Source of the DNA: Prunella strophiata
Taxonomy: Eukaryota > Chordata > Aves > Passeriformes > Prunellidae
Direction: 5' to 3'
Length of the DNA: 64,000 bases
Assembly: GCA_036583965.1 (NCBI GenBank)
Contig: JAZBQD010000019.1
Span: 4,410,530-4,474,529 of the forward strand
Below are positions 49,356-61,872 of this stretch, one piece after another. A program made the position numbers and the translations under genes. The notes below the pieces were generated by a model, which was not told the DNA's origin, ran no database searches, and was given only the letters and a program-made list of their open reading frames with translations. The number at the start of each line of letters is the position of its first letter. Position 1 is the first letter of the stretch.

Positions 49356-52300
49356 CTCGGTCACAGACCTACCAGAAGGCACAGGATGATTCTTGCCTTT
49401 CTAAATCATCCCTTTCACTCTCCTGCAGACCTTAACAGACGTGCTAGAAAAATACCATGAATTATAGAGTATGAATGATGTCAAAGCCTGTTCTCAGAGG
49501 AAGGCTGGAACAGCAATCATGTATTCTTCAGTTTGGGAATACACAGACACAATTTTTGTTCATAACCTATAAAGAAAAAAAAAAAAGGCTCTCCACATCA
49601 AAGGAAACCAAATTCCTTTCCTTTCAGATCATCCCTTCAACCAGCCCAGTCTCACCACACAGACAGGGAGAGAAGGGAGGCCGACAGGATGAAAAGGAAA
49701 ATCAGGACCATGGAGAGTGGCTTAAGTCACTAAAATACACAGGGAAAGCATCAATACAGCAGAAGACCCAGTGTCTACAGCCAGTTCAAACTGCACTGTG
49801 CAATGCCAGCTGGCTTTCAGAGACACCTGAATGTGACAGAGGATGGCTGTAACCCTCAAATGAAGTCCTATGAATCTTGTCTTTGTGTGTAAGGGGGATA
49901 TTTGGCAACTCAGGCTGCTCTAAAATACAGTTTCTGTCCACAGTACCAAGTAGAGAAATAGAAAAAAACTTGGGGATCATGAACAGAATGAGATTACTTG
50001 CTTTAGGCAGCCCCACACCATCCATCATCCACAGGGAGGATGTGAAGGGCAACAGTCATTAAAGCACCAGAGGATTCTCCTGCCCTAAGGTGATCACTTT
50101 CCAGATATCACACTGCTTCACCATGGAGAAGAAGAAAAAGGACACTGAAAATATTCAGAACCTTGATGTTGTTCTCCAAAGACAGAAAATCATGTTTAAA
50201 AGGGCTTAAGTTTTGTCTGTAACTAAACCAAAACCACCCTCAGCTGTGAACACCCCACATCTGGCAGCAGCCTTGGAACTAAAGTAAATTTGAACCCAGC
50301 CAACTGAGTTACTGTTCCTACAGCAAATTTGAGATTCCAGATAAAATGAGAGACCTAAAGCCAACATCTGTTAATAATGTGCAAAACAGTGTCCAGGTTC
50401 CTTCTACCCTCCATTCCCCTACACAGGGCAAATCTGGGAGCTGCACCACCCACTTTTCTTTGCCTTCTTAAAGCAATAAACTATAATGAATCTCTTATCT
50501 CCACAAGATGCTACAAAACTTCCCTAAACTGCAGAAATATTTTATACCAATAATAATTAAGGTGCAGATTTTCAAGGCAGTGCTTCTAAAAGTCAGGCAC
50601 AAAAAATCTGACAGCACTGCAGCTTCACACTCACTCTCCACTGGTATTTCCAGGTCTGCCCAAGAGTCTTTGGCTCTCAGAGGAGTCACTGCTGTACCTG
50701 TGCACAGTGTGACTATCTAAGTTTAAGGAAGTTCTCTTGGTTCTGCCCAAATGCAGACACCTTTCCTTCTGGCTGCCTTCTCTAAACCCACAGCTGGGGT
50801 TGCCTGTCTCCACCAGGATGCTCAAAACAGCCTCTCTGAATTCACTTCAAAGCAGAAGTGCACAAAAACATTGCACAGACCCCAGCTAGAAATAGAGTTG
50901 CCCTAATTTGATCTAATTAACCTCCTTTCCAGCACTGAAACAAACAGGATGCCTTGGAAAACCCAGTTAAGCAGCCTCCTCACCACTTTCCCCTGCTGCA
51001 GAGCATTTATGGGTGAAGGACAACTCCTGACTCTTTGAACAGCCAGTCAGGGCTGCATCCCAGAGCAGATGGACACAGGAATTTGTATTCCTGGACACAC
51101 AGCTCCATGAGGAGGTCAGAGGACAGCTGGGCACTCCTCTGCACACTGAGATCAGCCCAGGGCTCCCTGCTTTGTGGAGCCAAACCCGTGCCCATGCCAC
51201 AGGGCCCCCCAAGAAGAGGGACAGAAGGCAGGGCTTGTATGGATGAATCACCTCGACAGGACACATATGGCTTGGCACACCAACAACAGCTCAGCTCAGT
51301 CTTTCAGCTGAAAAATGCCTTTTGTTCCTTCCTCCAAGGCTTGTTTTCCAGTGCATGTGGAATGTGGCACTTCTTTAGTTACATTTCAGACCTTGAGTCT
51401 TTTTCCTCAGCAGAAATGTTCTTGAAATAATTCCTCACTTTTTTTTTTTTTTTTTTTTTTTTTCCATTCCACCCTACCCTGGAAAGAATTTAAAAATTGA
51501 TAGGAAATTGGGAAACTTCATCAAATATGTCCCTGGTAAATGCTAAGTTCAATCACTTTCCACCTGGCCTTTGTGTTAGCAGCCCCACTGAGTACTGAGC
51601 ATTGAGCAAAAGCTTTCTCACACACAGAACCAACCCTCCTCAGGTAGAAGTCCAAACCATGGCACAGAAACACCACAGAAAGTTCACCTCCCTGCTATCC
51701 ATGCTGTCAGCACTGAAGAATTTCCTCTGGTGAAGCACTTTGAAGCATCCCACTTGCACACAAGCTGCTACAAATCCTAGCCCCTGTAACGTATCACACA
51801 ACAGGTTATTTCTGGCACTGCAGAGAAAAACCCCAATCTGCACCCACACAATTCCAGGGCTGCACACTCCACATGCCAAGCTTCATCTAAGAAAGGATTT
51901 TAAAGTTCCAGGATTCAGATATGCAAAAGAAAAGGGTTGCAGTGACTGCACTTGTCCACTGCTTTATAACAACTCTGCCATCTCACTTCAAAATGCAGAA
52001 TATAAATCACACCATGAGGACTAATTCTCTCTCCCCTGACAGAGAACATGTGTTCCAGACTTGTTTCATGCTTATCTTACACAGGCACAGATGATTCCAG
52101 TGCTGTCCTCAGAACACTCAGGTGTATGATGCCCATTAGCTGGAATTGTGTTCCCAGGAATTGTAGGAAAAATCAGCCCCCAGCAGGAAAGTATATTTTT
52201 TCATTAAGTTGCCAACTGCCCCATTAATAATAGAGGTGTGTTAGCCCCAGAAGTGCCCCAGAAGACTCAGCCTCCACAGGAAGAGGGGGAGCTGTACTGG

Positions 52301-53882
52301 ATATTGCTTCAGCAGGAAAGTGCTCAAGCAGTTCAGTGCCATAAGCAGAAAAAAGGAATAAAACTGCAAGAGTCACCAGGCTGGCCTCAAGCTACAATGT
52401 CTTTCTCACCCTGGATGAAGAGTTCACTGCCAGGACTAAAACTGACCTGAAAGTGGATCTGGGAGATCTGTTATAGTAGAGTTTTAGTGACTCATGAGCT
52501 GCCATGCTGGTGTTTGTCTCTCCCTTCCTCTCCCCCCAAAATGTAGCTGGAAACTTAAACAAGAATCAAGACAGGCATGGGAGCTCTTCTTGTATCAGAC
52601 AAAACACACTGGACAGCTTTGAGACCAGGAACAGATTTCAGATTGCCACAAACAGCAGGAAACATCATATTCCACCCTGGAGCCAAAACCTCCACCTTTG
52701 CCCCAGAACAGGAGCAAATCATCTTTTTCCTTGCCCCCCCAAAAAGGACACAGAGGCACCCTTCTCACTCTCATTCTGCTACCCCTGATCCAGCCCAGCT
52801 GAAAGCAGGAAAGGGCAAGTCTATTTTACCAAAAGTATTTGCAAGGGAGGTCTAGGAAGAATCAATATGTTTTTAAAGGACTAACAGCAATGTCTCTGTG
52901 TGGCAGACACACCAAATCCTGTCAATTGAGCACATCCTGCATGCCCTGGAATAAATTCACTGCTGGCACTGGAGGGGCCTGGGCTGCTCTCACTTACAGC
53001 TCTGTGAAAGACATATCCTGGGCATTAGCTCAGCACAACCTTACAGCTTCCACCTCCCTGCAGGGAAATCTGCCACTCTGCACAGGGCCAGCCCAAACCT
53101 TTGGCCACCAGGGAGTCTCACTTCACCTCACCACAAGAAAAAACAATTTTCAGTCTCACTAAGTAAGAGCTGGTCCACTTGGTAAATAATTTAACCACTC
53201 AGTTAAGCACTTTGCTTTTTGTTCACCCCATCCTATTCTCACATTTGCCACAAAGAGACACTCACTTTTTTTTGCAGGCATTTTCATTATTCATTGCTGT
53301 GATCATTCAGCAGCAGGTTTATGTGAAAAATTCCTGCCACCAATCCTTCCACAAACAGTAAGTTCACTTTCATGGGTGAATTCCCATGCAGGCAGTTGAG
53401 CAAAAGCCCATCAATTTCCAAATGTGCAGAAGAAATAACTGCAAACCTTTAGAACCATTAAAAAACAGGAATGCAAGCACTGGGGGGATAAAAGTCTGCC
53501 AGAACCATCTGCCACTTGGCAATACCATTTTACCACATTCAACCAGGACCAAACATGCTGCTGCCTGCCTGAGTAGATGGGGAAGGCAATGTCAAGGAGA
53601 CAGTGCTGGAAGGACAATCAAAATGAGGGGTATCCTTTCTGTGCACTCCAGAGGAGCACAGAGGAGCTCTCATGGCAGGTCCAGGTCATTTCCCCATGGG
53701 CTGTGTGCTGCAGCCACACTTTTAGGCAAAGCAAGAAAAGGAAGTGCAGCTCCATGCAGCCATGATGATGTCACGTTGAGCAAGGTTAAAGCCACCTCAG
53801 GTGAACCAGGTGGGGCAGGAGGGGGCCAGGAGTGTGCCACCATCCCAGCCAGCACCCAGAGAGCCAGGAAGACTTTCTGTGA
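49356..53882. other. Noncoding sequence, nothing recognised
   Basis: Unique-looking sequence with an A run near 49,576 and a 25-base T run at 51,439-51,463. Open frames of up to 177 codons are present, but the longest (53,386-53,919, +) runs into the CR1 at its 3' end and has no recognised domain. Confidence 0.5.
51439..51463 (+). repeat. Poly(T) run, 25 bases
   Basis: Uninterrupted T homopolymer. It could be the tail of a minus-strand retrocopy, but the adjoining sequence on the right is not recognisable as any gene or element. Confidence 0.9.
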
Positions 53883-54832
53883 CAATCACAGAATCACTGA
53901 GGTTGGAAAAGACATCTGAGATCAAGTCCAACCTGTGAGCAGTCACCACCTTGTCAACCAGACCAGAGCACTGAGTGCCAGGTCCAGCTGTTCACTGAAC
54001 ACACGACTTCCCCACCTCCATGGGCAGCCCATCCCACTGCTTAACAACCCTTTCCATGAAGAAATTCCTCCTGATGTCCAACCTGAACCTCCCTTTGCAC
54101 AGCTTCAGGCAATTTCCCCTCATCCTGTTCCTTGTCCCCTGGGAGCAGAGTCTGACCCCCCTCAGCTGCATCCCCCTGTCAGGGAGTTCTGAGAATGAGA
54201 AGTTTCCCCCTGAGCCTCCTTTTATCCAGGCCAAGTCCCCCAAGGTTTCTCAGCCACTCTTTGTATGACTTACTCTTTATACCCTTCCCCAGCTCTGTTC
54301 TCTTCTCTGGACACTCTCCAGCCCCTCAATGTCCTTCTTGTCATGAGAGGCCCAGAACTGGACACAGCACTCAAGGTGTGGCCTCAGCAGTGCCCAGCAC
54401 AAGGAATGGTCACTGCCCTGGTCCTGCTGGACACTCTAATGCTGACCCAGGCCAGGTGCCATTGGCCTCTTGTCCCCCTGGGCACACCTGGGTTCATGTC
54501 CAGCCTCTGTTATCAGCACCCCCAGTTCCTTTTCCAGCTTTCCAAACTCTCTGCCCCAGCCTGTAGCTCTGAATGGGGTTATTATGGCCAAAGTGCATGA
54601 CCTGGTCCTCCTGAAACTCACACAATTGTCCTCAGCCCATGGATCCAGCCTGTCCAGATCCCCCTGCAGAGCCCTCCTGCCCTCCAGCAGATCCACACTC
54701 CCACACAACTTGGTGTCACCCACAAACTTACTGAAGGGACACTGAACCCCTCAACCAGATCATCAATAAAGTTATTAAACAGGAGTGGGCCCAACCCTGA
54801 GCCCTGGGATCACCACTGGTGACCCAGAATTC
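53883..54832 (-). mobile_element. CR1 LINE, 950-bp copy with degraded RT C-terminus
   Basis: The most complete CR1 in the window. The inverted tail 'aatcacagaatcactgaggt' starts at the left, followed by the 3' untranslated region (gggcagcccatcccactgct; aagaaattcctcctgatgtc). From about 54,280 to 54,830 the minus strand encodes the C-terminal part of the CR1 reverse-transcriptase protein in broken frames. A recognisable stretch reads MGDTKLCGSVDLLEGRRALQ and continues to DLDRLDPWAED (54,723 leftwards), matching the family's 'DDTKLSG...RDLDRLE.WA' pattern. Frameshifts and substitutions make it inactive. The 5' truncation is at about 54,832, at the region 'caccactggtgacc'. Confidence 0.95.
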
Positions 54833-57800
54833 TGGTGACCCAGAATAAGCACAGAAGGGCAGAGAACTCAAAAGCAGGCAGAGAGCACACGTGGAGAGCC
54901 TGTCCTCCACCTTTAGCACCAGGCCAGCTCCAGCACCAGACTTGCTGTGCAGTCACCAGTGCAGGCAGAGATCTCTCCATCAAACTTATGGCTTGTTCTG
55001 AACAACCTCTGGCAAATTAGCATCACTCCCCCCATCTTACTGTCTCAATTTTCCCTGCCAAATAGGGGTAATTTTTCTCAAAATCTTGGCAGACATCTTT
55101 ATGAGGCATCTTTAGAGCTTGGGAAATAATTCTTATTTAAATACATAAGACCGTGCAAGATTTTTGGTCATTACTCTCAACCTTCTGCTAATTTCCAGCC
55201 TTAATTTATTCATGGCCTGTTCCTACCCATTTGCCTGTGTGCCAACATGCAATTTCAGTTTAAATAACTCTTCTTTCCTGCATTTCCTTGTTCATCCTCC
55301 CAAGATGTGTTTGCAGCAGCAGCCCTGTTCCCATCCTGGCATGGGAAGGCCCAGCTCTATCAGCCCCCCTTGCAAGGCTATGCTCTTCACTGCCCTGCTC
55401 TTCATGGTGTCCTTCCCAACTTGGCTTCACCCTCCTGCCCACAGATGTCCAGAACTGTGTCCATGCCCAGTTTCACAGCTGAGCTCCTCAGGGATTTGCC
55501 CCCAAGGGGAGGAATCAGCCCCTGAGGGAAGGCCAAGGGCTGAAACAGTTTCCTCTCCTCCCAGCTGATGAGACCCCTCAATTCCACAATAACTGATGTC
55601 CCCAGCTGAGGGGAAGGTCCCATATTCCAGCCACCAGTGCAAGGCTGCCCTTCCAGCACAAACAGAAACCCACACAAAGCCTGGCCCTATTCCACTGAAG
55701 AAAACAAACCTGGTCTTGCCAGTATTAGTCAGCAAAGGAGTATTTATAAAATCTGTTTTACTGAAAGAAATTACTTCATAAGTTACTGCTATCAGTGGTG
55801 ATATACAGCCATACTTTTATTTTTTCACCCAAACAGAGAGACAAGTCTGTGAGAAAAAGCAACTATGACAGGACTGCATCCTGTGCCATGATTCCACTTG
55901 TGCCCCAGAGTTGGGATGGGGAAATTGTTAAATTGGAAATTTGCAATCCAAGCCTCACTGCTGCACACTCTCCCAGGGCACAGTCCTCCTGTGGAAAACC
56001 CCTGTCCAGTGGGGAAAGGGAAGGCTTTGAAATAAAGCTCATTCCAGGCTAGCCTTGCATCTGGAGTCCCTGCAGCCCAAATGCTACCAGGTGGCACAGG
56101 GACAGCTGCCACAGGTGGTACAAACCAACCCAGCCCCAAGGCTCCAACTCACACAGAGATTCAGACACTGCTTCCTCCCTCCCAGACCCCTCAAACAAAC
56201 AGACAGCTCAACAAAACCAGAATCATCCAGCATGAATTTCAAAGCACCTTTCCTGGAGTTCCCCTTTCCCAGCCTCCCACTGTGCCTGACTGAGGGCTCT
56301 GGGAACTGCTGGAGGAGCAGCTGGGTGCCTCCAGTGAACAGAAGGAGACTTTGTTCCTCTGGCTGCAAGTGACAAGCCACCAGGAGGGCAGGGTGCTCAG
56401 TAAGCACAGAGATGATCTGGGTTTGCCATGTGATTTGTACTGCAGCAGAGCTGCTGGCACAGCTGCTGTGATAACCAGGAGAAAACTCTCTCCAGTGTTT
56501 CAGGGGTAGCTTTTCCCTCCACAGCCTTTTCCTCTGCACAGGGAGCAAGAGCTGAATTGTCAAGCCACTGACGCTGGCTCAGCAAGCCTTAATCCCAGCC
56601 TTATTAAGGCAAAGCAATTAAGCACAGACTTAACTTCTAAGGCATTCTCAAAGCCCGGTGGCTTAGAGCAAGCTCAGACTTAAGTAGGTGCTTAAGTTCA
56701 GATTGCTGACTTGAGGCTGAACTTGCCAAATTAAAGCACAGACCTTTGCTAGAGCTGTTCTGCAGGGGAGCAGGAAAACACACAGCTTGCTCCTGACAGC
56801 CACTGTGCTCATGGCAAGGACAGGTTCAGCATTTCCCCCAGCACTGCTGAGGTCACACGCTGCTGCAAGGGCTCTCCAGCTCCCTGGCAGACACCAGCAG
56901 AGGCATGGTCACCCAGTGTCCCACTGTGAGCCCAATGTCACAGCCCTGCTGCTGCACAGCCACGTGACAGCACCTTCTGCTCCCAGCAGCTTACACAACT
57001 CCATGGTTCCAGGTCAGGCCTGAAGGAGAGGAAAAGAGGAGATGGAATCAGCATGGGATAATGTCCAAAAGAACTCATTTAAAAGTCCAGCCAGTGCCTG
57101 AAGGAGATGGGTGTTCATAACCTGCAGGGGTGGGAATCAAACCCTCCAGCCACAAGTGCATGTCAAGAGAAGCTCTCCAAGCAGGATGAAAAGGAGAAGG
57201 TGATGGCCCATGTGAGGAACCACTGCATTTTCAGTAAAGCTATGCTGTGCTCATCCAGGCCTGAGAAAGCAGCATTACAGAAATGCAGATCTGAGATGCT
57301 GAGAGCATCCTGTAAGACATAAGGCTTTGTGGATAGTGGGAAGGGCTCCATCAGAAAGACAACACAGGCAGAAACTTAATTTGGTGAAGTTGATGAAGGT
57401 CAGAGATGAGAAACTTTGACTGGAGCAGTTTTAATTCAGCGGAAGGCACAGAAGAGGTGTTAGGACAGACTTGAAGGAGAGGAACTTTGTAGTGTGAAAG
57501 TAAAAAAGTACTGAGATGAAAGGCAGATGGGGTGGCAGTTGGAAAGAATGGGGGGAAAAAGGAAAGAAAAACAAAAAAACAAAAATCAAAACCCACAAAA
57601 AAACAAACCCAATACGTACTCTTGACCCTGGAGACACTAAACATGATTGTATTGCCAGCAGAAAAGTCAGAGAAGAATGAGAAGTCACAGCAAAGGTCAG
57701 GAGAGGGAACAGAGTCTCCCAGTGTTTGTGTAGATGATAAAGTTGCATCAGACCAAATGAAATTGCACCCATGGAAACGTGGAGACAAGGGGAGCTTACA

Positions 57801-60744
57801 TGGGAGCTCCATCTGCAGCCTCAGGTCAGAGGATGGAGCATCTGATCTACCACAGCACCATGCCCTGGAAATTATGAATTCCAAATAAATTGGCTGGGAG
57901 GGACACAGCTCCCCTCCCTTCCCACAAAAGCCAGATACCTTATACATAGTCTGCACATTTAAAATGCAAGAAGTGAGGGATCAAGCCATGAATCCCAAGG
58001 TACAAATTGACTGGGATCAGGAAGAGCCCTTTCCATCTCAGCACAAAGTGGAGGGGGGCAAAAAAGTCATATCTTTTCCTTATTAAGCAGGATATAGGAT
58101 TTTTGCAATAGGCATGGATGTAAACACTAGACCAAAATACACTTTTTCTGCTCATTCAGATGATTTACAGAGAAATAAAACAGGTATTTTCCTTCTCTAG
58201 CAAAAGAAAAAGGATAAAACTTTTTAAGGATATATAAAACTATAAAAGTGTCTGATTTAAAATTAATAAAAGAATCATCACATGCACACCCCAAGTCTAA
58301 AGCAGGTTAATGCACACAAATATGGATGATGAGGCACAAGTCACTAGAAAATACTGCAGTTCTTTGTGATAACAGCTCTTGAACATCATAGTGCTTTAAC
58401 ATTAGATTTCATGGCTATTTGTGAGCAGTCCTCAGCCTCCCCACACAGAAACCATGGCATGGTCTCCTGTCAGACCATGGAACACAAGCCAGTGCACTGA
58501 AGGAGGGATCACCAGCACATTTCACAGAGCCTTGGGCTTTCCTTGTCATCTTCCAAGGCACGGCAGGCTGGGGACAAAGAGGAGCCTCAAGGAAGGTGGT
58601 GACCACCAGCTGGCTGTCACCACCCAAATCATGTCCCTCCATCTGGTGCCTGCCCAGCTCTCTGCTCAGAAGCAGAGAGCACAAAGCCATCCTGGGGACA
58701 AGAGCTCATCCTCAGGCAGGCTCCAAGCCAGGCAGGAGCAAGGTGACAGCACAAGCAGGTGACTGCACGTGCAGGGACAGGAAAAGGGCCCCTCTGGCAC
58801 TGGGGAGGGTATGGACACAACCTGCCTGGGATTCTGAGCATGCTGAGTGCCACCAGCATTGTCCACCTGAACTAAAAGTGAGTTTAGATAGTGGTGACAA
58901 AAATCATGCCCTCACCGAAATAGAGATATCAAATCCATTAATAATTAGGGCTACAAACTCCCCACCTGGCATGTTTACAGTGCTGCCTCTGTGTGAACAA
59001 TCAGCCACAAGAACTGTCATTAGTCAACAGAATTAGTCAGAATTAGTCAACAGAACTTTGAAGCAGCCCCTGTCAAAGGCAGTAAGTTGGCGAAGACACA
59101 GGAACAGAGCAAGAACTCCAAGCCAGGACCTTGCAAGAGTGACTCTTGCTGAGTGCCAGGGGATGTATGTCCTGAGGGATGCCTGGTTTTACCTTGGGTA
59201 AGGCCAGAACATCTTTGTAGAAGCATTCATAACCCCAAACCACACAGCCATGAGGATAAAGCAGTCATCTGCCAACTGCAAGCACTCCAAAAATTATGAT
59301 GATGGTTCCAAAACTTAGGAGGCTGCTTTAAAAACCATTCACAACTTAGAAGGGGTTCATGTCTTTCACTTACCCAAAGGCATTTAAGTATTGGAATACC
59401 TCTGATTTACACACTCGCAGTTTTCCTCTTTAAACATGACAACCATAAATTTTGCTTATTTCTTCAAACAGCAAAACATGAGCTACTGATCATTTTGTTT
59501 TGCCTCAGCACCCAGCCAGAAAGCCACAAAAGTCCAAGAGACCTGCAGTAAAATCCCAAGAGTCAGCACTTCTGAAAGCCTTGGCCTCTCCTGGCATGCT
59601 TTTTCTAGTTTTTAAGCAGATGCAGTTTGTAGCATCTGCAGAACCTGGTCTAAGAGAGCTTTCTCTGTCCAGGCAGCACTCTCCTGCCATTCCCACTGCA
59701 CCACACACAGTACTTGGATTGACAACACTGGATTCAGATCTATAACTTGACACAGAGTAGGGAGTGTTGCTGCAGACTGAAAAATTGCATTCTGCCACCC
59801 AAGCAAACTTGCAACAAACTATTAAGCCAGAATCCTCACCCTTCTCTGGTAAATCACACTGTAAAGACACTCTGGAGCCACTACAGAATTTGGGACACAG
59901 GTCCCACCTGGCTCAGACTTAACTAGTCCCTGGACTGATATTTAGCCATGCCTCCAGATTGTTCTCCTCTGACTGCAGATAAAACAAGTGACCTCACCAA
60001 ATAAATGCCCATAACACCTGTCATGCTGTTAGCATGCCACAAATAACAGATGGATAAAACCACTAGGCTTGACTTGGATTTTTCAGCTGACTATTACACA
60101 GAGGAATTTTTATTTATTAAGTGGCTCCAATGCATGGCTTTCCTCCACCATAAAAAGCCCACAGATGTGTTTTTCTGGTATTAGCAGTTTATTAATAGTG
60201 TTTTGGTTTATTATTGCATTGGAGCTGGAGAATACTGCACTGGCTGTTCTGGCAAGCAGAATATTCCAAGGGGAATATGCAGAATAAAGTCTGCTCCTTA
60301 GTGTTCACCTCACCCAAGTGGGCTCCTTGCTTTTTCCCTTATTTTGCCCCTCACTTCACCTCAATTCCTCTTCTGTTCATTAAGCTATGGCATGTCATAG
60401 TTTTGCCAACTGCAAAGCAACTACTAATACAATAAAACCTGATTGCACACATTTCCTTGGTGGTAAAAATGAATTATTTCTTTCATTAGCCAAACTTTCC
60501 CCATCAAACAGAGTGCTGGGACCGCCAGAATTCCAGAGAAACCCACTCAGGCTCTCCCAGCTGCTAGAAACCCGCTGCTCCTAATTAAAAACTTCAAAAG
60601 AAGAAAAAAAAAAAAATTGGGGAATTTCTGCAAGGAAATTTTCTGCTTCTTCGTTGAAGGGAAATAAATAAATAGAACGCACTCCAAAGAAAGGAAAGAC
60701 CCCGAACCAACACCAAGCCCCAAAACCACAAGTGTCTGGTATTA
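54833..60744. other. Noncoding sequence up to the CpG island
   Basis: About 5.9 kb of unique-looking sequence, presumed to be intron of the minus-strand gene whose first exon lies at 61.2 kb. An A/C-rich low-complexity tract lies at 57,541-57,612. A 201-codon minus-strand frame at 57,351-57,956 reads through that tract as poly-Phe-rich sequence and is not credible as a gene. No further exon is supported. Confidence 0.5.
57541..57612 (-). repeat. A-rich low-complexity tract
   Basis: Purine- and A-rich run with interspersed C (GGGGGAAAAAGG, then ACAAAAAAAC, then CCCACAAAAAAACAAACCC). On the minus strand it resembles the T/G-rich tracts at 23.7 and 62.7 kb. It has no fixed unit. Confidence 0.8.
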
Positions 60745-61195
60745 AAACGGCACGAAGTAAGTCGGTAACTCCCCACTTTTCTGGAAAAATCTCACTCGTT
60801 TCGAGAGGAAGATGAATAATTCAGGAGCTGAAGCGCCCGCCCGGGGGGACCCACCGGGACCGAAACTTTCCCGGTGCGGCGGGCGCGGGGCAGGCGGAGA
60901 GCGAACCCCCCCAGCCCGGCGGGGATGGGGGTGGCAAGGGGTGGAAATGGAAAATAAACCCCGGAACGCCAGCCCTGAGAGGCTCGGAGCCGCGAAGTTC
61001 CGCGGCCAAGCGCCGCCGCCCCCGTCTCCAGCCGCAGAGCCGCCGCGTCCCCTCGGGGGACAGCGGGCACCCCGCCCTGTGCCCCACACTCACCCCGAGG
61101 GATGGGGCAGCACTTGTGGGGGGACAGGCACCCTCAGGGCTCTGCCGACACACATACCCCCCTGAAGGGCCGGGAGAGGCGGGAGGGAGCCTTAC

Positions 61196-61298
61196 TTTTC
61201 TGGCTGGAGTATCCCGGGTAATATCCATAGTAGCCGGTGATGCGCAGGATCCTGTCCTCGATGGTGGCCACGCCGTTGGGTGCTGCCTTCCCATCCAT
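61196..61298 (-). CDS. First coding exon of an unidentified gene (34 codons)
   Basis: On the minus strand an ATG at 61,298 opens a 34-codon frame that begins MDGKAAPNGVATIEDRILR and ends ITGYYGYYPGYSSQK. It is followed by a good splice donor (AAA|GTAAGG, GT at 61,195-61,194). The exon leaves one base of the next codon, so the intron is phase 1. The peptide is not low-complexity, unlike the surrounding frames, and its Tyr/Gly-rich end (GYYGYYPGY) looks like real protein. The ATG has G at +4 but T at -3, and the frame stays open for at least eight codons upstream, so a more upstream start is not excluded. It sits in the middle of a CpG island with a GC-rich 5' leader, which is the normal setting for a vertebrate first exon. 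I do not recognise the protein. The rest of the gene must lie to the left. Confidence 0.7.
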
Positions 61299-61330
61299 AG
61301 AGGGAAGGAGCCGCGCGGGGCGGCCGGGCG

Positions 61331-61432
61331 GGCAGGAGCAGCGGCAGGAGCAGGAGGAGGGGGAGGAAGGAGAGGAGGAGAGCAGCAGCAGCAGCAGGAG
61401 GAGGAGGAGGAGGAGGAGGAGGGGGAGGAGGA
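61331..61432 (-). repeat. CTC/CTG triplet tract in the 5' leader
   Basis: The plus strand is almost entirely purine plus C: (AGC)5 at 61,381-61,396, then about nine GGA/GAG triplets, preceded by further GGAG-rich sequence. On the transcribed minus strand this gives CTCCTC...CTGCTG about 80-130 bases upstream of the ATG, within the probable 5' untranslated region. Length polymorphism is likely. The Glu/Ser/Arg-rich plus-strand frames are artefacts of this tract. Confidence 0.85.
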
Positions 61433-61715
61433 GCGCGGCCGCCGCAGCTCGCGGTGCCGGCGGGGCGCTCGCTCTGCCTCCGCCGCCTGGTGCAGGACGG
61501 GCTCCGCAGCGCGGCCCCCGCCCTCCGGGCAGGGCAGGGAAGGCAATGAACGGCTCGGCCGGGCCTCAGGTGGGGCGGGATGCGGGGCGGAGGGTCGGAT
61601 CCTGCCCCCGGCACGCTCGGGGGTCTCTTGTCCCCTCAGCGGTTCGGTCGCTGGGGCTGTGTGACCGCCGCTGTCAGCCCGGCGCGGCAGCGCTGCCCCG
61701 CGCCCCGGAGCTGCG

Positions 61716-61872
61716 GGTGGAGGGGGCACAGGAGGGGCTCCTGAGGGGCTCCTGCAGGATCAGGGCCTCAGATCTGACACCTTCCCCAGGGGCTGCACAC
61801 AGGTGTCACAGGAAGGAGAGAGTCCTTTCATTCGGACCCTGAGGGGACAGGGTTTCACCACTCTTTGCTGTG
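61716..61872. other. Short gap between the CpG island and an upstream CR1
   Basis: About 150 bases of ordinary composition separate the CpG island edge from the CR1 insertion. No motif was recognised beyond moderate GC content. Confidence 0.4.

Larger units (their letters stand above)
60745..61715 (-). promoter_or_regulatory. CpG island promoter
   Basis: An abrupt shift to very GC-rich, CpG-dense sequence in an otherwise CpG-poor window, densest from about 60,830 to 61,700. It includes GC boxes (ggggcgg near 61,315 and 61,583), a NotI site (gcggccgc at 61,436-61,443) and no TATA box, as expected for a dispersed-start housekeeping or developmental promoter. It surrounds the first coding exon of the minus-strand gene, so the transcription start is expected between about 61,310 and 61,700. 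Long open frames on both strands here reflect GC composition. A divergent plus-strand transcript is possible but unproven. Confidence 0.9.

Noticed and set aside
53386..53919. 177-codon plus-strand open frame
   Set aside because: It runs into the CR1 at its end, and the internal sequence is not recognisable.
57351..57956. 201-codon minus-strand open frame
   Set aside because: It reads through an A/C-rich low-complexity tract as Phe-rich sequence and has no recognisable domain.
61546..61570. Possible divergent plus-strand first exon (MNGSAGPQ followed by CAG|GTGGGG)
   Set aside because: An ATG with a nearby donor is easy to find by chance in GC-rich sequence, and nothing downstream on the plus strand supports a gene. 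It would need 5' end data.
60821..61842. Long open frames (140-302 codons) on both strands of the CpG island
   Set aside because: GC-rich sequence has few stop codons. The peptides are Pro/Ala/Arg/Gly low-complexity, overlap in several frames and conflict with the clean splice-ended exon at 61,196-61,298.
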